This document shows, one piece after another, positions 44,417 through 53,439 of a DNA stretch of 64,000 nt. Made by a program: the position numbers and the translations under genes. How positions within the stretch are numbered: position 1 is the first letter of the stretch; every line of letters starts with the position of its first letter. Origin of the DNA: Roseburia sp. AF12-17LB (GTDB taxonomy: Bacteria > Bacillota > Clostridia > Lachnospirales > Lachnospiraceae); NCBI RefSeq assembly GCF_003479605.1, contig NZ_QUHR01000002.1, positions 124,001 through 188,000 on the forward strand. The letters are read 5' to 3'. The notes beneath the pieces are model-generated. The model was not told the DNA's origin. It saw only the letters and a program-made list of their open reading frames with translations, and ran no database searches.

Positions 44417-45133
44417 TTATCCTTCCTTTAATGCCTGTAATTCTGACTCCGTCAATGGGCGATACGCTCCTGTTGCCAGAGTTTCATCCAGCTTTAAGCT
44501 TCCCATGGAAAGCCGTTTTAAATAAATGACCTTTTTTCCTGTTTTTTCAAACATCCGCTTAATCTGATGATATTTTCCTTCGGTAATAGTAACTTCAATT
44601 TCTGATTCTGAATCACTTTTTAAAATCACAAGTTCAGCAGGCTTTGTGAGGTTTTTCTCTCCGATATCAAGACCCTTCCGAAAAGCCGCAACATCTTCAG
44701 CAGTCACTTTTCCTTCTATTCTGGCATAATAAGTTTTTGCCACATGTTTCTTCGGAGATAAAAGCTCATGAGCCAACGCACCGTCATTGGTGATAAGGAG
44801 CAGCCCTTCCGTATCCTTATCCAGTCTGCCTACCGGAAACAAATCTTTTCTTACAGCATCTTCTATGAAGGAAACTACAGTTGGAAAATGCTTATCTTCC
44901 GTGGCACTGACACAGCCGGCAGGCTTATTTAGCATATAATATTCCCATTGGGAATAATTAACCTTTTCGCCTTCGAGGTTAACAATATCCTTTTCCGGTG
45001 AAATCTTGTATTCCGGACGTTTGATGATTTCTCCATTTACGGTAACACGTCCCTTGGAAATATATGTTTTCACCTGACTCCTGCTTCCCTTGCCCATTTC
45101 TGTTAAAAATTTATCTAATCTCAAATCTTTCAT
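44417..45133 (-). CDS. RsuA/RluB-family rRNA pseudouridine synthase
   Basis: A 238-residue protein with an N-terminal S4 domain (RLDKFLTEMGKGSRSQVKTYI) and the RsuA-type catalytic motif GRLDKDTEGLLLITNDG, then EGKYHQIKRMFEKTGKKV. Its length and motifs fit the RsuA/YtzG group that modifies small or large subunit rRNA. AAAGGA precedes the start. Confidence 0.92.
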   Translation of the reverse strand: MKDLRLDKFLTEMGKGSRSQVKTYISKGRVTVNGEIIKRPEYKISPEKDIVNLEGEKVNYSQWEYYMLNKPAGCVSATEDKHFPTVVSFIEDAVRKDLFPVGRLDKDTEGLLLITNDGALAHELLSPKKHVAKTYYARIEGKVTAEDVAAFRKGLDIGEKNLTKPAELVILKSDSESEIEVTITEGKYHQIKRMFEKTGKKVIYLKRLSMGSLKLDETLATGAYRPLTESELQALKEG

Positions 45134-45208
45134 TCTGATACGTTCCTTTACTACTCTGATTTGGCAGACACCGCGATAACTCGAGAAGCTCGCAAAGCGT
45201 GTTTCTTA

Positions 45209-45244
45209 TAATTCAAATCCTAATTTAAATCCTAATTTAAATCT
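45209..45244. repeat. Three 12-bp tandem repeats
   Basis: TAATTCAAATCC, TAATTTAAATCC and TAATTTAAATCT follow one another at 45209, 45221 and 45233. The last reaches the stop codon of the M23 gene. The rest of the 45134-45208 gap holds a small GC-rich stretch and nothing I can assign. Confidence 0.85.
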
Positions 45245-46098
45245 TAATATTGATAATGTAATATTTTCTTCTCCTGATAGAGATATTGCAGGATGGAATA
45301 GGAATTTACACTAAACTCCCGTTTATTTTCATCATTTAAATAAATTCCAAAATGAAGATGCACATCAAAATTACCTGCGGTTCCTTCTGTCTTAGAATAT
45401 CCGGTATCTCCCATAAATGCAATCAGCTCTCCGGCATGAACCTCGTCTCCGATGGAAAGTCCCTCTGCATAATCCGACAGATGTGCATAGTAGAAATATG
45501 CTCCATGAGGACTCCGGATTCCGATACGGTAACCCCCAAGTTCCAGCCAGCCCATCTGCTCTATGGTTCCATCGCAGACACTGATTACCGGGTAATTTCC
45601 CCGCTCATTGATATCTGCCATAATATCACAGCCTTCATGTCCTCTGTCTCCACCATAAGTACGGCTCTGCATCCAGGTGTCTCCAAAAGTTACTTTTTTC
45701 TCTTCGTCCAAGATGGTATCCGGAACCGGGAAATAGACAATGTCAGACCAGATACTGTCTAAATAGGCTTCCTGCTTTTCAATTTCTTCTTTATGAAAAT
45801 GCAGCAATCTTTTGTATACATCTTTCAGCTCGTTTTTTTCTGTTAAATCTGAAGCATAATATGCCAGAAGATAGCGGGTAAATGTCATATCTTCCTGAGC
45901 CTCACCTTCTTCAGACTCATATTTCCTGAATTTTAACACCGTTTCCGGAGAGACTTCCTGATTCCGAAGTTTCTGAAAGAACTCCTGTTGTTCAAATGCT
46001 ATATAAAAGGCTGCCCGCTTTTGAATCTGCTGTAACAGGCTGCAGTCTATGACAACCAGCAAAAAAAAGAGAATAATGACACAAATTTTCTTCTTCAT
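45244..46098 (-). CDS. Membrane-anchored M23 (LytM-type) peptidase
   Basis: About 284 residues with an N-terminal membrane helix (CVIILFFLLVVIDCSLL), a helical region and a C-terminal M23 domain. The zinc site is visible: GHEGCDI (first His and Asp) and VHLHFGIY (HxH). Thus the enzyme is probably active in cleaving peptidoglycan crosslinks, unlike degenerate LytM regulators. ATG 46098 has no clear ribosome binding site; ATG 46128 overlaps the divergent gene region. It may be sporulation-related given divergent ylbJ; that is inference. Confidence 0.85.
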   Translation of the reverse strand: MKKKICVIILFFLLVVIDCSLLQQIQKRAAFYIAFEQQEFFQKLRNQEVSPETVLKFRKYESEEGEAQEDMTFTRYLLAYYASDLTEKNELKDVYKRLLHFHKEEIEKQEAYLDSIWSDIVYFPVPDTILDEEKKVTFGDTWMQSRTYGGDRGHEGCDIMADINERGNYPVISVCDGTIEQMGWLELGGYRIGIRSPHGAYFYYAHLSDYAEGLSIGDEVHAGELIAFMGDTGYSKTEGTAGNFDVHLHFGIYLNDENKREFSVNSYSILQYLYQEKKILHYQY

Positions 46099-46139
46099 AA
46101 TAATTCGCATAAAAGTTATTTTATACAATATATTGAACT

Positions 46140-47054
46140 ATGAAAAAAACTATTTCTCTTCTGATTCTTTTTTTGTGCTTAATATTATTATTTTTGCATC
46201 CCATGCTTACGGTATCTGCCGCAGCAAATGGCCTAATGCTCTGGTACCAGAATATTCTGCCTGCATTGCTTCCTTTTGCCATTCTATCCAATATTCTGAT
46301 TTCATCCGGAGTTTTTTATCATATTTCAGGAATCCTCTATCCATTCATCCATCTCCTGATTCCCTGCAGCAGAAATGCCTGTTTTCCACTTCTGTCAGGG
46401 TTTCTATTTGGTTTTCCTATGGGAAGCCGTATCTGTGCACAGATGTTAGAAGAAAATCAGTTGTCGAGGGAAGAGGCTGTCATTCTCTTTGCCATCTGCA
46501 ATAATATCAGTCCCATGTTCATTGCAAGCTATATTGTTCACGATACACTCCGGCAGGACGGTCTTTTATTACCGACACTTGGGATCCTCTATCTGCCGCC
46601 CCTGATTCTCTGCCGCATTCTCTATACTTTTCAGCGTAATAATCTAACGCAAAAAGAAACGGCACCACGATTAAAATTAAACTTTTCAATCATAGATGCC
46701 GGTATCATGAACGGTTTTGAAATTCTTTGTAAACTCGGTGGATATATCATGCTCTTTTCTATTCTGTTAGAACAGATTACCTTTTATGTGCCACAAAAGC
46801 TCTTACAATTACCACTTTGTATTCCATTAGAAGTTACAAATGGAATCCGGCAAATTTCTGAAGAAGCTTTCTCGCCGCAGCTTGATTATGCGTTGATTTT
46901 AAGTCTTACCGCTTTTGGCGGATTATGCGGCTTCGCCCAGACCTATTCCATGGTTGCATGCCAGAAGCTCTCCATGAAATATTATCTGCTGGTCCGAATC
47001 AGTCTTGCATTCTGTGCTTTCCTTCTGGGGTACATGATATATCCGGCAGGATAA
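46140..47054 (+). CDS. ylbJ: YlbJ-like sporulation integral membrane protein
   Basis: A 304-residue polytopic protein with about eight membrane segments. ANGLMLWYQNILPALLPFAILSNILISSG and LSGFLFGFPMGSR match the nucleoside-recognition/YlbJ family, required for spore cortex formation in Bacillus. It is shorter than the about 400-residue B. subtilis protein. It is divergent from the M23 gene with only 41 bases between starts, and convergent with the coiled-coil gene at 47062. Confidence 0.85.
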   Translation: MKKTISLLILFLCLILLFLHPMLTVSAAANGLMLWYQNILPALLPFAILSNILISSGVFYHISGILYPFIHLLIPCSRNACFPLLSGFLFGFPMGSRICAQMLEENQLSREEAVILFAICNNISPMFIASYIVHDTLRQDGLLLPTLGILYLPPLILCRILYTFQRNNLTQKETAPRLKLNFSIIDAGIMNGFEILCKLGGYIMLFSILLEQITFYVPQKLLQLPLCIPLEVTNGIRQISEEAFSPQLDYALILSLTAFGGLCGFAQTYSMVACQKLSMKYYLLVRISLAFCAFLLGYMIYPAG

Positions 47055-47061
47055 ATATATA

Positions 47062-47691
47062 TTACTCTTCCGGAATCTCATTTGCCGGTGCTTCCTGTGT
47101 GGCAGGCTCTGCTGTTGTTTCCTGTTTTGCCTGTCCGGAAGAAGCATCTTCTTCCTCTGGAAGCAGTTCATTCCGGTTTGCCGTCACAACATCCAGACAA
47201 CCCTGAAGGGTATGAATCAGATTATCATATCTTGCCTGTGAACCTTCAATGGCATGACTTAAAATTTCTTCAATATTCTTAAGACTGCTGTCCGTATACT
47301 GAATTGCACCCATACGGATATTATTGGCATCATTGGTTGCTTTATCAAGAATCTCCTGTGCCTGCTTGGTAGCAATCATAACAACCTCATTTGCCTGGGC
47401 ATAAGCCTGTTGCATAATCTGGTGTTCACTGACAAGCTCGCTGGTCTGTACCTGTGCCTGAGCAATGATGGCATCTGCTTTTGCCTGGGCATCTGCCAGA
47501 ATAGCTTCTTTGTTGCTGATAATCTTCTGATAACGCTTGATTTCTTCCGGCGTTTTCATTTTTAATTCCGTCAGGAGTTCTTCTAACTCATCCTTATTAA
47601 CAACAATTTTTGTACTGGATAATGGCTGATATTTGCAATTATCAATATATTCTTCGATTTCTTCTATGATTTGTTCCATTCTGCTACTCAT
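47062..47691 (-). CDS. Coiled-coil protein, DivIVA-like / V-ATPase-H-like (Lachnospiraceae conserved)
   Basis: A 209-residue soluble protein. Residues about 35-170 form a continuous helix rich in Ala, Gln and Glu (NKEAILADAQAKADAIIAQA), followed by a Pro/Glu/Ala-rich tail. The pattern resembles DivIVA-type or ATPase subunit H coiled coils, but no DivIVA N-terminal motif is evident. ATG 47691 has AAGGAG eight bases upstream. It stands directly after coaD in the operon; function unknown. Confidence 0.7.
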   Translation of the reverse strand: MSSRMEQIIEEIEEYIDNCKYQPLSSTKIVVNKDELEELLTELKMKTPEEIKRYQKIISNKEAILADAQAKADAIIAQAQVQTSELVSEHQIMQQAYAQANEVVMIATKQAQEILDKATNDANNIRMGAIQYTDSSLKNIEEILSHAIEGSQARYDNLIHTLQGCLDVVTANRNELLPEEEDASSGQAKQETTAEPATQEAPANEIPEE

Positions 47692-47703
47692 CGTCCACAC
47701 TCC

Positions 47704-48192
47704 TTATTTTTTGATATTATATTTATCATAAATCCGCTCTATAAACTGTGGTGGGACAAAATGTGAAATATCGCCACCATAAGAAGCATATTCCTTTACA
47801 ATTGTAGAGCTGAGATAGGAATATTTTACATTCGTTGTAAGAAATACCGTATCTATCTTTGGATTTACACGATGGTTCGACTGTGCAATCTGAAGTTCAT
47901 ATTCAAAGTCCGTTACCGCACGCAATCCTCTGACGATAATGGTTGCATCAATTTTTTCCATAAAGTCAACTAAAAGACCATCAAAAGAAGCAACTGTTAC
48001 ATTCGGCATATCTTTTGTTATCTCTTTTAACATACTAACACGTTCATCTAAAGAAAACAACGAGTTTTTTGCACTGTTATTTAAAACTCCCACAACCAGC
48101 TCGTCCACTATTTTCGAAGCACGTTCAATCATGTCAACATGACCATTTGTGACCGGGTCAAAGCTGCCCGGATAGATTGCTTTTTTCATCAT
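47704..48192 (-). CDS. coaD: Phosphopantetheine adenylyltransferase
   Basis: A 162-residue CoaD that makes dephospho-CoA from 4'-phosphopantetheine and [24 protein letters not shown] carries the nucleotidyltransferase TxGH motif; [16 protein letters not shown] and [11 protein letters not shown] are also typical. Two ATG codons open the frame (48192, 48189). It follows rsmD by three bases. Confidence 0.97.
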   Translation of the reverse strand: MMKKAIYPGSFDPVTNGHVDMIERASKIVDELVVGVLNNSAKNSLFSLDERVSMLKEITKDMPNVTVASFDGLLVDFMEKIDATIIVRGLRAVTDFEYELQIAQSNHRVNPKIDTVFLTTNVKYSYLSSTIVKEYASYGGDISHFVPPQFIERIYDKYNIKK

Positions 48193-48195
48193 AGG

Positions 48196-48750
48196 TTATT
48201 CCTTTCTGGATATAAAGGCATGTAAATTTGTCTTATATTTTTTGCATTTATCAAGTGTAAAACCAAGCTCCTCAAGATACTCAAAACCAGTCTTTAGGGA
48301 CGCTTCTACAATAATTACCGTATCTTCATCTACCAGGGTCGATTTCGAAAGCAGCATCAGCACATCCTTTTCCAGTTCCTGATTGTAAGGCGGATCCATG
48401 AAAATAATCTGGAATGTCCCTTTTTCTTCCAGACTCCGGATAGCTGCCATAACATCCATCTGCAGTAAACGACACTGGTCATTAAATTGGGTAAAGTTAA
48501 TATTATCCTGTATACATGCTGCTGCTTTTTTCCCACTTTCCACAAAAACAGCTTCTTTCGCTCCACGACTGACAGCTTCCAATCCAATCTGTCCGCTTCC
48601 TGCAAACAAATCTAAGAACCGGCAGTCCGCAATCTCGTATTGCAGCATATTAAAAAGTGTTTCTTTAATACGGTCTGTTGTCGGTCTTGTGTCTATTCCT
48701 TCAATTGTTTTCAATGGAAGGCTTCTTCCTTTTCCGGCTATTATTCTCAT
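48196..48750 (-). CDS. rsmD: 16S rRNA (guanine966-N2)-methyltransferase RsmD
   Basis: A 184-residue SAM-dependent methyltransferase. RIIAGKGRSLPLKT, RPTTDRIKETLFNML, LDLFAGSGQIGLEAVSRGA (SAM motif I) and the catalytic FMDPPY are in order. The rsmD-coaD pairing is conserved in Firmicutes. It shares one base with the upstream gene. Confidence 0.96.
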   Translation of the reverse strand: MRIIAGKGRSLPLKTIEGIDTRPTTDRIKETLFNMLQYEIADCRFLDLFAGSGQIGLEAVSRGAKEAVFVESGKKAAACIQDNINFTQFNDQCRLLQMDVMAAIRSLEEKGTFQIIFMDPPYNQELEKDVLMLLSKSTLVDEDTVIIVEASLKTGFEYLEELGFTLDKCKKYKTNLHAFISRKE

Positions 48751-49244
48751 TAAAATCCCTCTTTTATCAGTAAATCATTCAGTTCCTGCAATGCCGTCTC
48801 CACCGCATGCATACGCACTTCACTACGGTCTCCGGAAAATACATAACGTATAACTTTCACAAAATCATTTATTTTATAACCAATGTATACCAGTCCTACC
48901 GGGAACTTTTCACTTCCACCACCTGGACCTGCAATACCGGTTACTGAGATTCCGACATTCGTACCGGCAACTTTTGTTACGCCACGAACCATTTCTTCTG
49001 CTACTTCTTTACTTACTGCAGTGTGTTTTTGCAAGGTCTCTTCCGATACACCTAGTACTTTATGCTTTACCGCATCCGAGTAAGTGATATAAGATTCTTC
49101 CAGCACATCCGAAGCACCCGGCACATTAATCAAAGTTGCGGCTACAAGTCCTCCGGTACAGGATTCTGCGGTAGCAATGGATAAATGATTCTCCGTCAGC
49201 CGTTTTACAATTTTATCTTCCAGATTTTCCTGTCTTTTTTCCAT
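48750..49244 (-). CDS. pncC: Nicotinamide-nucleotide amidohydrolase (PncC / CinA C-terminal domain)
   Basis: A 164-residue stand-alone CinA C-terminal domain. ATAESCTGGLVAATLINVPGAS and VTGIAGPGGGSEKFPVGLVYIG are signatures. It deamidates NMN to nicotinate mononucleotide and feeds the NAD pathway that includes NadD elsewhere in the window. The N-terminal MoCF-like domain of full CinA is absent. It follows pgsA as cinA does in Bacillus. Confidence 0.94.
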   Translation of the reverse strand: MEKRQENLEDKIVKRLTENHLSIATAESCTGGLVAATLINVPGASDVLEESYITYSDAVKHKVLGVSEETLQKHTAVSKEVAEEMVRGVTKVAGTNVGISVTGIAGPGGGSEKFPVGLVYIGYKINDFVKVIRYVFSGDRSEVRMHAVETALQELNDLLIKEGF

Positions 49245-49255
49245 GGGAATCCTCT

Positions 49256-49798
49256 TTATTTCTGTTCTTTTAAAACAGCTCTGTTTTTCCAGAGATAATC
49301 AATTAGAGATACAACCGTTAATACCAGTGCAATATAAGTAAGTACGGTTCCTAATAACTGGAAGTAACAGTTATCAAAATTAAGAATCAATACAATGACC
49401 ATAAGCATCTGGAATGTGGTCTTAAATTTGCCCCAGTAGCTGGCTGCAATTACAACGCCGTTATCAGCTGCTACCAGACGGAAACCACTGATGATAAACT
49501 CACGGCTGATAATTACGATTACAATCCAGGCTGCAAGCTGTCCGGTTTCAATCAGGCAGATCATTGCGGCACATACCAGCAGTTTATCCGCAAGCGGGTC
49601 CATAAATTTGCCGAAATCTGTCACAAGATTATACTTTCTTGCAATCTTCCCATCCAAAAGGTCTGTAAGACTTGCTACAATAAAGATTGCTACAGCAATA
49701 TAATTTGCATAACCCGGACAAATCGGTGCCAACATAAACACTACAAAAAACGGAATCAAAATTACTCTGAAAATTGTTAATTTGTTTGGTAAATTCAT
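49256..49798 (-). CDS. pgsA: CDP-diacylglycerol--glycerol-3-phosphate 3-phosphatidyltransferase
   Basis: A 180-residue membrane enzyme for phosphatidylglycerophosphate synthesis. The CDP-alcohol phosphotransferase motif D-x2-DG-x2-AR-x(n)-G-x3-D-x3-D is visible in SLTDLLDGKIARKYNLV and TDFGKFMDPLADK. NLPNKLTIFRVILIP is the classic N-terminus. It overlaps rimO by four bases. Confidence 0.96.
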   Translation of the reverse strand: MNLPNKLTIFRVILIPFFVVFMLAPICPGYANYIAVAIFIVASLTDLLDGKIARKYNLVTDFGKFMDPLADKLLVCAAMICLIETGQLAAWIVIVIISREFIISGFRLVAADNGVVIAASYWGKFKTTFQMLMVIVLILNFDNCYFQLLGTVLTYIALVLTVVSLIDYLWKNRAVLKEQK

Positions 49799-51117
49799 GC
49801 TAATTCTCCTATCAAATCATATTCATAAGCTCCGGTTACTTTCACTTTGGCAAAGTCTCCGGTCATTAAGGTTTCCTCTGTATTTACAAAAATATATCCG
49901 TCAATAGATGGTGCATCACGGTAGGTTCTTCCTACATAAGCATTCTCATCTGCAACTTTTCCTTCGATAAAAGCGTAAAGTTCACGGTCAGCCATATCTT
50001 CATTTTTCTCAAAAATAATTTCTTCCTGAAGCTCCATGACTTCCTGTTGCCACAGCTTCTTCGTCTCTTCCGGAATCTGATTTTCCATCTCAGCTGCTTT
50101 CGTTCCTTCTTCCGGAGAATAGGTAAATGCACCCAGACGGTCAAATTTCATTTCCTGTACGAATTCCAACAGCTCTTTATGCTGCTCTTCTGTCTCTCCC
50201 GGGAAGCCACAGATCAAAGTGGTCCGGAGCGTAATATCCGGAATTTCTTCCCGCAGATGATGAATAATACGAACAAGGTCATCCTTATTGGTCTTTCTTC
50301 CCATTCTCTTTAATACGTCTGAATTTGCATGCTGAATCGGAATATCCAGATAATGGCAGACTTTATCATTTCGTTTGATTGCTTCAATCAGTTCATCATC
50401 AATTTCTTCCGGATAACAGTAAAGAATACGAATCCAGTACAATCCCGGAATCTTATTTAATTCATCTAAAAGCCGGTGCAGGGATTTTTTTCCATAGAGG
50501 TCAATTCCGTAAAGCGTGGTCTCCTGGGCTACCAGAATCAGTTCCTTTACTCCGCCCGCTACCAGTTCTCTGGCTGTTGCTATCAGTTCTTCAATCGGTA
50601 TACTGCGGTAGTTTCCTCTGATATATGGAATGATGCAGTAAGTACAGCGCTTGTTACAGCCTTCTGCAATTTTTAAATGGGCATAATGTCCGCCGGTGGT
50701 AACACATCGTTTGGTATGCAAGGTTGGAAGCCCTTCCAGCGAATTTAAATTGGTATAATGTTTTCCTGCCATAACCTCTTTCACAGCAGAAACAATATTA
50801 TCATAGGAATTAGTTCCAAGAATTGCATCTACTTCCGGTATTTCTTCCTCAATCTCATTCCGGTAACGCTGGGCAAGGCACCCGGTTACAATCAATGCCT
50901 TTGCATGTCCGGTTTTCTTATATTCTGCCATTTCAAGTATTGTGTTAATACTCTCTTCTTTGGCATCATTGATAAAACAACAGGTATTAATTACTATCAC
51001 ATCTGCCTGCGTTTCATCATCAATAATGGTATATCCGGCATCACGGATCATACCAAGCATATATTCTGAATCTACCAGATTCTTATCACAACCCAGTGAT
51101 ACAAAGAAAATATTCAT
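49795..51117 (-). CDS. rimO: Ribosomal protein S12 methylthiotransferase RimO
   Basis: A 440-residue radical SAM methylthiotransferase. The N-terminal UPF0004 domain has its three cysteines (SLGCDKN, NTCCFIND, VTGCLAQRY), the radical SAM motif is CNKRCTYCIIPYIRG, and a C-terminal TRAM domain ends the protein. RimO modifies Asp of S12. The lack of MiaB-specific sequence and the early YxxxLGCxKN start favour RimO. GGAGG precedes it. Confidence 0.95.
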   Translation of the reverse strand: MNIFFVSLGCDKNLVDSEYMLGMIRDAGYTIIDDETQADVIVINTCCFINDAKEESINTILEMAEYKKTGHAKALIVTGCLAQRYRNEIEEEIPEVDAILGTNSYDNIVSAVKEVMAGKHYTNLNSLEGLPTLHTKRCVTTGGHYAHLKIAEGCNKRCTYCIIPYIRGNYRSIPIEELIATARELVAGGVKELILVAQETTLYGIDLYGKKSLHRLLDELNKIPGLYWIRILYCYPEEIDDELIEAIKRNDKVCHYLDIPIQHANSDVLKRMGRKTNKDDLVRIIHHLREEIPDITLRTTLICGFPGETEEQHKELLEFVQEMKFDRLGAFTYSPEEGTKAAEMENQIPEETKKLWQQEVMELQEEIIFEKNEDMADRELYAFIEGKVADENAYVGRTYRDAPSIDGYIFVNTEETLMTGDFAKVKVTGAYEYDLIGELA

Positions 51118-51173
51118 TCATTCCTCCGTAACAGGAAAAAGTCCTGTATATATTTTTCTCTTACATGATGAAA

Positions 51174-51199
51174 GGGTTACCAAACCATGTTGGCAACCC
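51174..51199 (-). terminator. Hairpin between rpoZ and rimO
   Basis: GGGTTGCCA / TGGTAACCC forms a 9-bp stem with one G-T type pair, followed on the minus strand by TTTCATCATG. It may attenuate rather than end transcription of the operon. Confidence 0.55.
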
Positions 51200-51206
51200 C
51201 GCTATG

Positions 51207-51461
51207 CTACTCGTTATCTTCTGAAACAGCATCTTCTCCCATGATTTTTACCTTTCCGGTATAAAGCTCTTCTACTGCGATAGAAAGTGGTTTCTTTCCT
51301 TTGGCATTTTCAACCAATGGTTCATCTCCACCGATAATCTGTCTTGCTCTCTTTGCAGTAGCAATTACAATAGAATATCTGCTGTTTACTACCGGTTCTT
51401 CTCCGATTTCAACGTCGTTATTTACGACCTTCATTAACTCAACATAAGATGGATGTATCAT
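51207..51461 (-). CDS. rpoZ: RNA polymerase omega subunit
   Basis: An 84-residue omega. YVELMKVV, NSRYSIVIATAKRARQI and KKPLSIAVEELYTGKV match the family. It follows gmk by three bases, the standard gmk-rpoZ order. AAAGGAG precedes its ATG. Confidence 0.94.
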   Translation of the reverse strand: MIHPSYVELMKVVNNDVEIGEEPVVNSRYSIVIATAKRARQIIGGDEPLVENAKGKKPLSIAVEELYTGKVKIMGEDAVSEDNE

Positions 51462-51464
51462 AAT

Positions 51465-52100
51465 TTATTCTCCTTTCGAAAAGCACTTCAGCTCTTCTCT
51501 GATTTTATTGATGAAATTTATATTACGTGATGCACAATCATGTTCGTTCTCAATGATGCTGTGGATATTCTCCACACATGCAGGGACGGTATCGTTCACC
51601 ACAATGTAATCATACTGATTCATAAACTCTGCTTCCTGGGATGCTCTGTTTAATCTTGCATTGATGGTTGCCATATCTTCAGTTCCACGGTTCACCAGGC
51701 GGTTCTTTAATTCATCCGCATCCGGTGGTGTTACAAAGATTAAGATGGTGTCCGGAAAACGTTTCTTTACGTCAAGTGCTCCCTGAATCTCTATCTCAAG
51801 AATTACATCTTTTCCAGCCTCTAACTGTTCATCTACATAGGCTTTTGGTGTACCATAATAATTTCCCACATAACAGGCATGCTCAATTAACGCATTGTCT
51901 GCTATCATCTGTTCAAATTCTTCTCTGGTACGAAAGAAATAATCAACACCATCCACTTCTCCGGGTCTCGGATTTCTCGTGGTAGCTGAAACAGATAATG
52001 CATATGTATCCTTGTACTCCGCCATCAGAGCTTTCATCACAGTGCCTTTTCCGGCACCGGAGAAACCGGATACTACGGTTAATATACCTTTTCTTTTCAT
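51465..52100 (-). CDS. gmk: Guanylate kinase
   Basis: A 211-residue kinase that forms GDP from GMP. The P-loop is SGFSGAGKGT, then SVSATTRNPRPGEVDGVDYFF (GMP binding) and LEIEIQGALDVKKRFPDTILIFVTPP. It starts three bases after remA, as in Bacillus. Confidence 0.97.
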   Translation of the reverse strand: MKRKGILTVVSGFSGAGKGTVMKALMAEYKDTYALSVSATTRNPRPGEVDGVDYFFRTREEFEQMIADNALIEHACYVGNYYGTPKAYVDEQLEAGKDVILEIEIQGALDVKKRFPDTILIFVTPPDADELKNRLVNRGTEDMATINARLNRASQEAEFMNQYDYIVVNDTVPACVENIHSIIENEHDCASRNINFINKIREELKCFSKGE

Positions 52101-52103
52101 TTA

Positions 52104-52367
52104 CTATTCCTCACTCAGTTTATTTCCACTAATCTCGTTAAATCTGCCAGTCAGTGTATCCGGCTGTAATGCAGAAAGAACGATATATCCGGCATTTGTA
52201 ATAATCACTGCACGGGTACGTCTTCCCTGGGTTGCATCCACCACGCACTCTTCTTCTTTGGCTTTCTGAATCATGCGCTTGGCAGGTGCAGAATCCGGCT
52301 GAATCACAGCAACAATCTTATCTGTATTTACTACATTTCCAAATCCAATATTCATAAGTGCTGCCAT
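52104..52367 (-). CDS. remA: Extracellular matrix regulator RemA/YlzA family (DUF370)
   Basis: An 87-residue DUF370 protein. MNIGFGNVVNTDKIVAVIQPDSAPAKRMI and GRRTRAVIITNAGYIVLSALQPDTL align to RemA, a DNA-binding regulator of matrix genes in B. subtilis. In this lineage the targets are unknown. It keeps its Bacillus place between yicC and gmk. Confidence 0.94.
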   Translation of the reverse strand: MAALMNIGFGNVVNTDKIVAVIQPDSAPAKRMIQKAKEEECVVDATQGRRTRAVIITNAGYIVLSALQPDTLTGRFNEISGNKLSEE

Positions 52368-52409
52368 TTTTCACCATTCCATTCTTACTACAGGGTTTAC
52401 GGAAATCAT

Positions 52410-53288
52410 TTATTCAATATTCTGAATCTGTTCGCGGACTTTTTCAATATCCGTTTTCAGATTAATACCGGTATCTGAAATTGCAAGATCACTTGCCTTG
52501 GAAAGAATCGTATTTGCTTCCCGGTTCATCTCCTGGGCAATGAAGTCAAGCTTCCTTCCAACGGTTCCACCGCCTGTTAAAGCAGCTTTCATCGCTTCAA
52601 TATGGCTCTTTAAGCGGACAGTTTCTTCATCCACACATATTTTATCAGCAAATATTGTAACCTCCGTTGCAATTCTTGCATCATCCATCTGCTTATCTTC
52701 TAAAATTTCTTTTACCTTGGTTTCTAATCGCTCACGGTATTCTTTCATAACGATTGGCGAACGTTCTTCGATAAAGTCCACATAGCCAATCATTTCATCT
52801 AATTTATTCAGAAGGTCAGTTTTTAAATTCTCGCCTTCTTTTTCTCTGGTTTCAACAAATGCCTCACATGCATTACGCAATGTCTTCTCAAGAAGTGCCC
52901 AAAGTTCTTCTTCGTCATTATCCTGTTCTTCCATTATAAAAACATCCGGATAACGTGACAATGTGCTGACACGGATATCATTTTCCAGCTGGAAATGCTC
53001 TGCCATCTGCTGTAAATATTTTAAATATTCGCCAGCAAGTTCTTCGTTGTATTTCAGTGAGAAGTTGGCTTCGTTGAAATCTTCACAGGTAATGAAGATA
53101 TCTACTTTTCCACGCTGTATGTATTCTTTGATTAAGTTACGCACGGCACTTTCAAAGAAACTTAATTTTTTAGGAAGCTTAACATTTACATCCAGATAGC
53201 GGTGATTTACTGATTTAATCTCTACCGTTATCTTACGGTTGTCTTCCTCTATCTCACACCTGCCGAAGCCGGTCATACTTTTAATCAT
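52410..53288 (-). CDS. yicC: YicC family endoribonuclease
   Basis: A 292-residue protein of the YicC/YloC family, recently linked to metal-dependent RNase activity. IKSMTGFGRCE and SVNHRYLDVNVKLP form the N-terminus, and GRKLDFIAQEMNREANTILSKA the C-terminal signature. TAGGAGG precedes the start. First gene of the long minus-strand operon. Confidence 0.93.
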   Translation of the reverse strand: MIKSMTGFGRCEIEEDNRKITVEIKSVNHRYLDVNVKLPKKLSFFESAVRNLIKEYIQRGKVDIFITCEDFNEANFSLKYNEELAGEYLKYLQQMAEHFQLENDIRVSTLSRYPDVFIMEEQDNDEEELWALLEKTLRNACEAFVETREKEGENLKTDLLNKLDEMIGYVDFIEERSPIVMKEYRERLETKVKEILEDKQMDDARIATEVTIFADKICVDEETVRLKSHIEAMKAALTGGGTVGRKLDFIAQEMNREANTILSKASDLAISDTGINLKTDIEKVREQIQNIE

Positions 53289-53316
53289 AGCTGCCTCCTA
53301 ATGCATAGATATATGT

Positions 53317-53345
53317 ATTATAGTAGAATTTTCTTTATTAGTCAA
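53317..53345 (-). promoter_or_regulatory. Promoter of the yicC-remA-gmk-rpoZ operon
   Basis: On the minus strand TTGACT (53345-53340), a 17-base spacer and TATAAT (53322-53317). No strong terminator is seen before the end of coaD, so the operon may be long. Confidence 0.85.
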
Positions 53346-53364
53346 ATTCAAAATGCCGTATTTA

Positions 53365-53393
53365 TTGAAATTTTAGAAAGATTTCTTTATAAT
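53365..53393 (+). promoter_or_regulatory. Promoter of rqcH, divergent from yicC
   Basis: TTGAAA (53365-53370), a 17-base spacer and TATAAT (53388-53393), 47 bases before the start codon. The two divergent promoters are separated by 20 bases. Confidence 0.85.
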
Positions 53394-53439
53394 AAAATCC
53401 TGTAAAAGAATCTAGTCTTTCCAAAGGAGGTCATATTAT

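Noticed and set aside
45209..45244. 12-bp tandem repeat as an iteron/origin
   Set aside because: Three short A/T-rich copies at the end of a gene with no replication gene or DnaA-box cluster; slippage is the simpler explanation.
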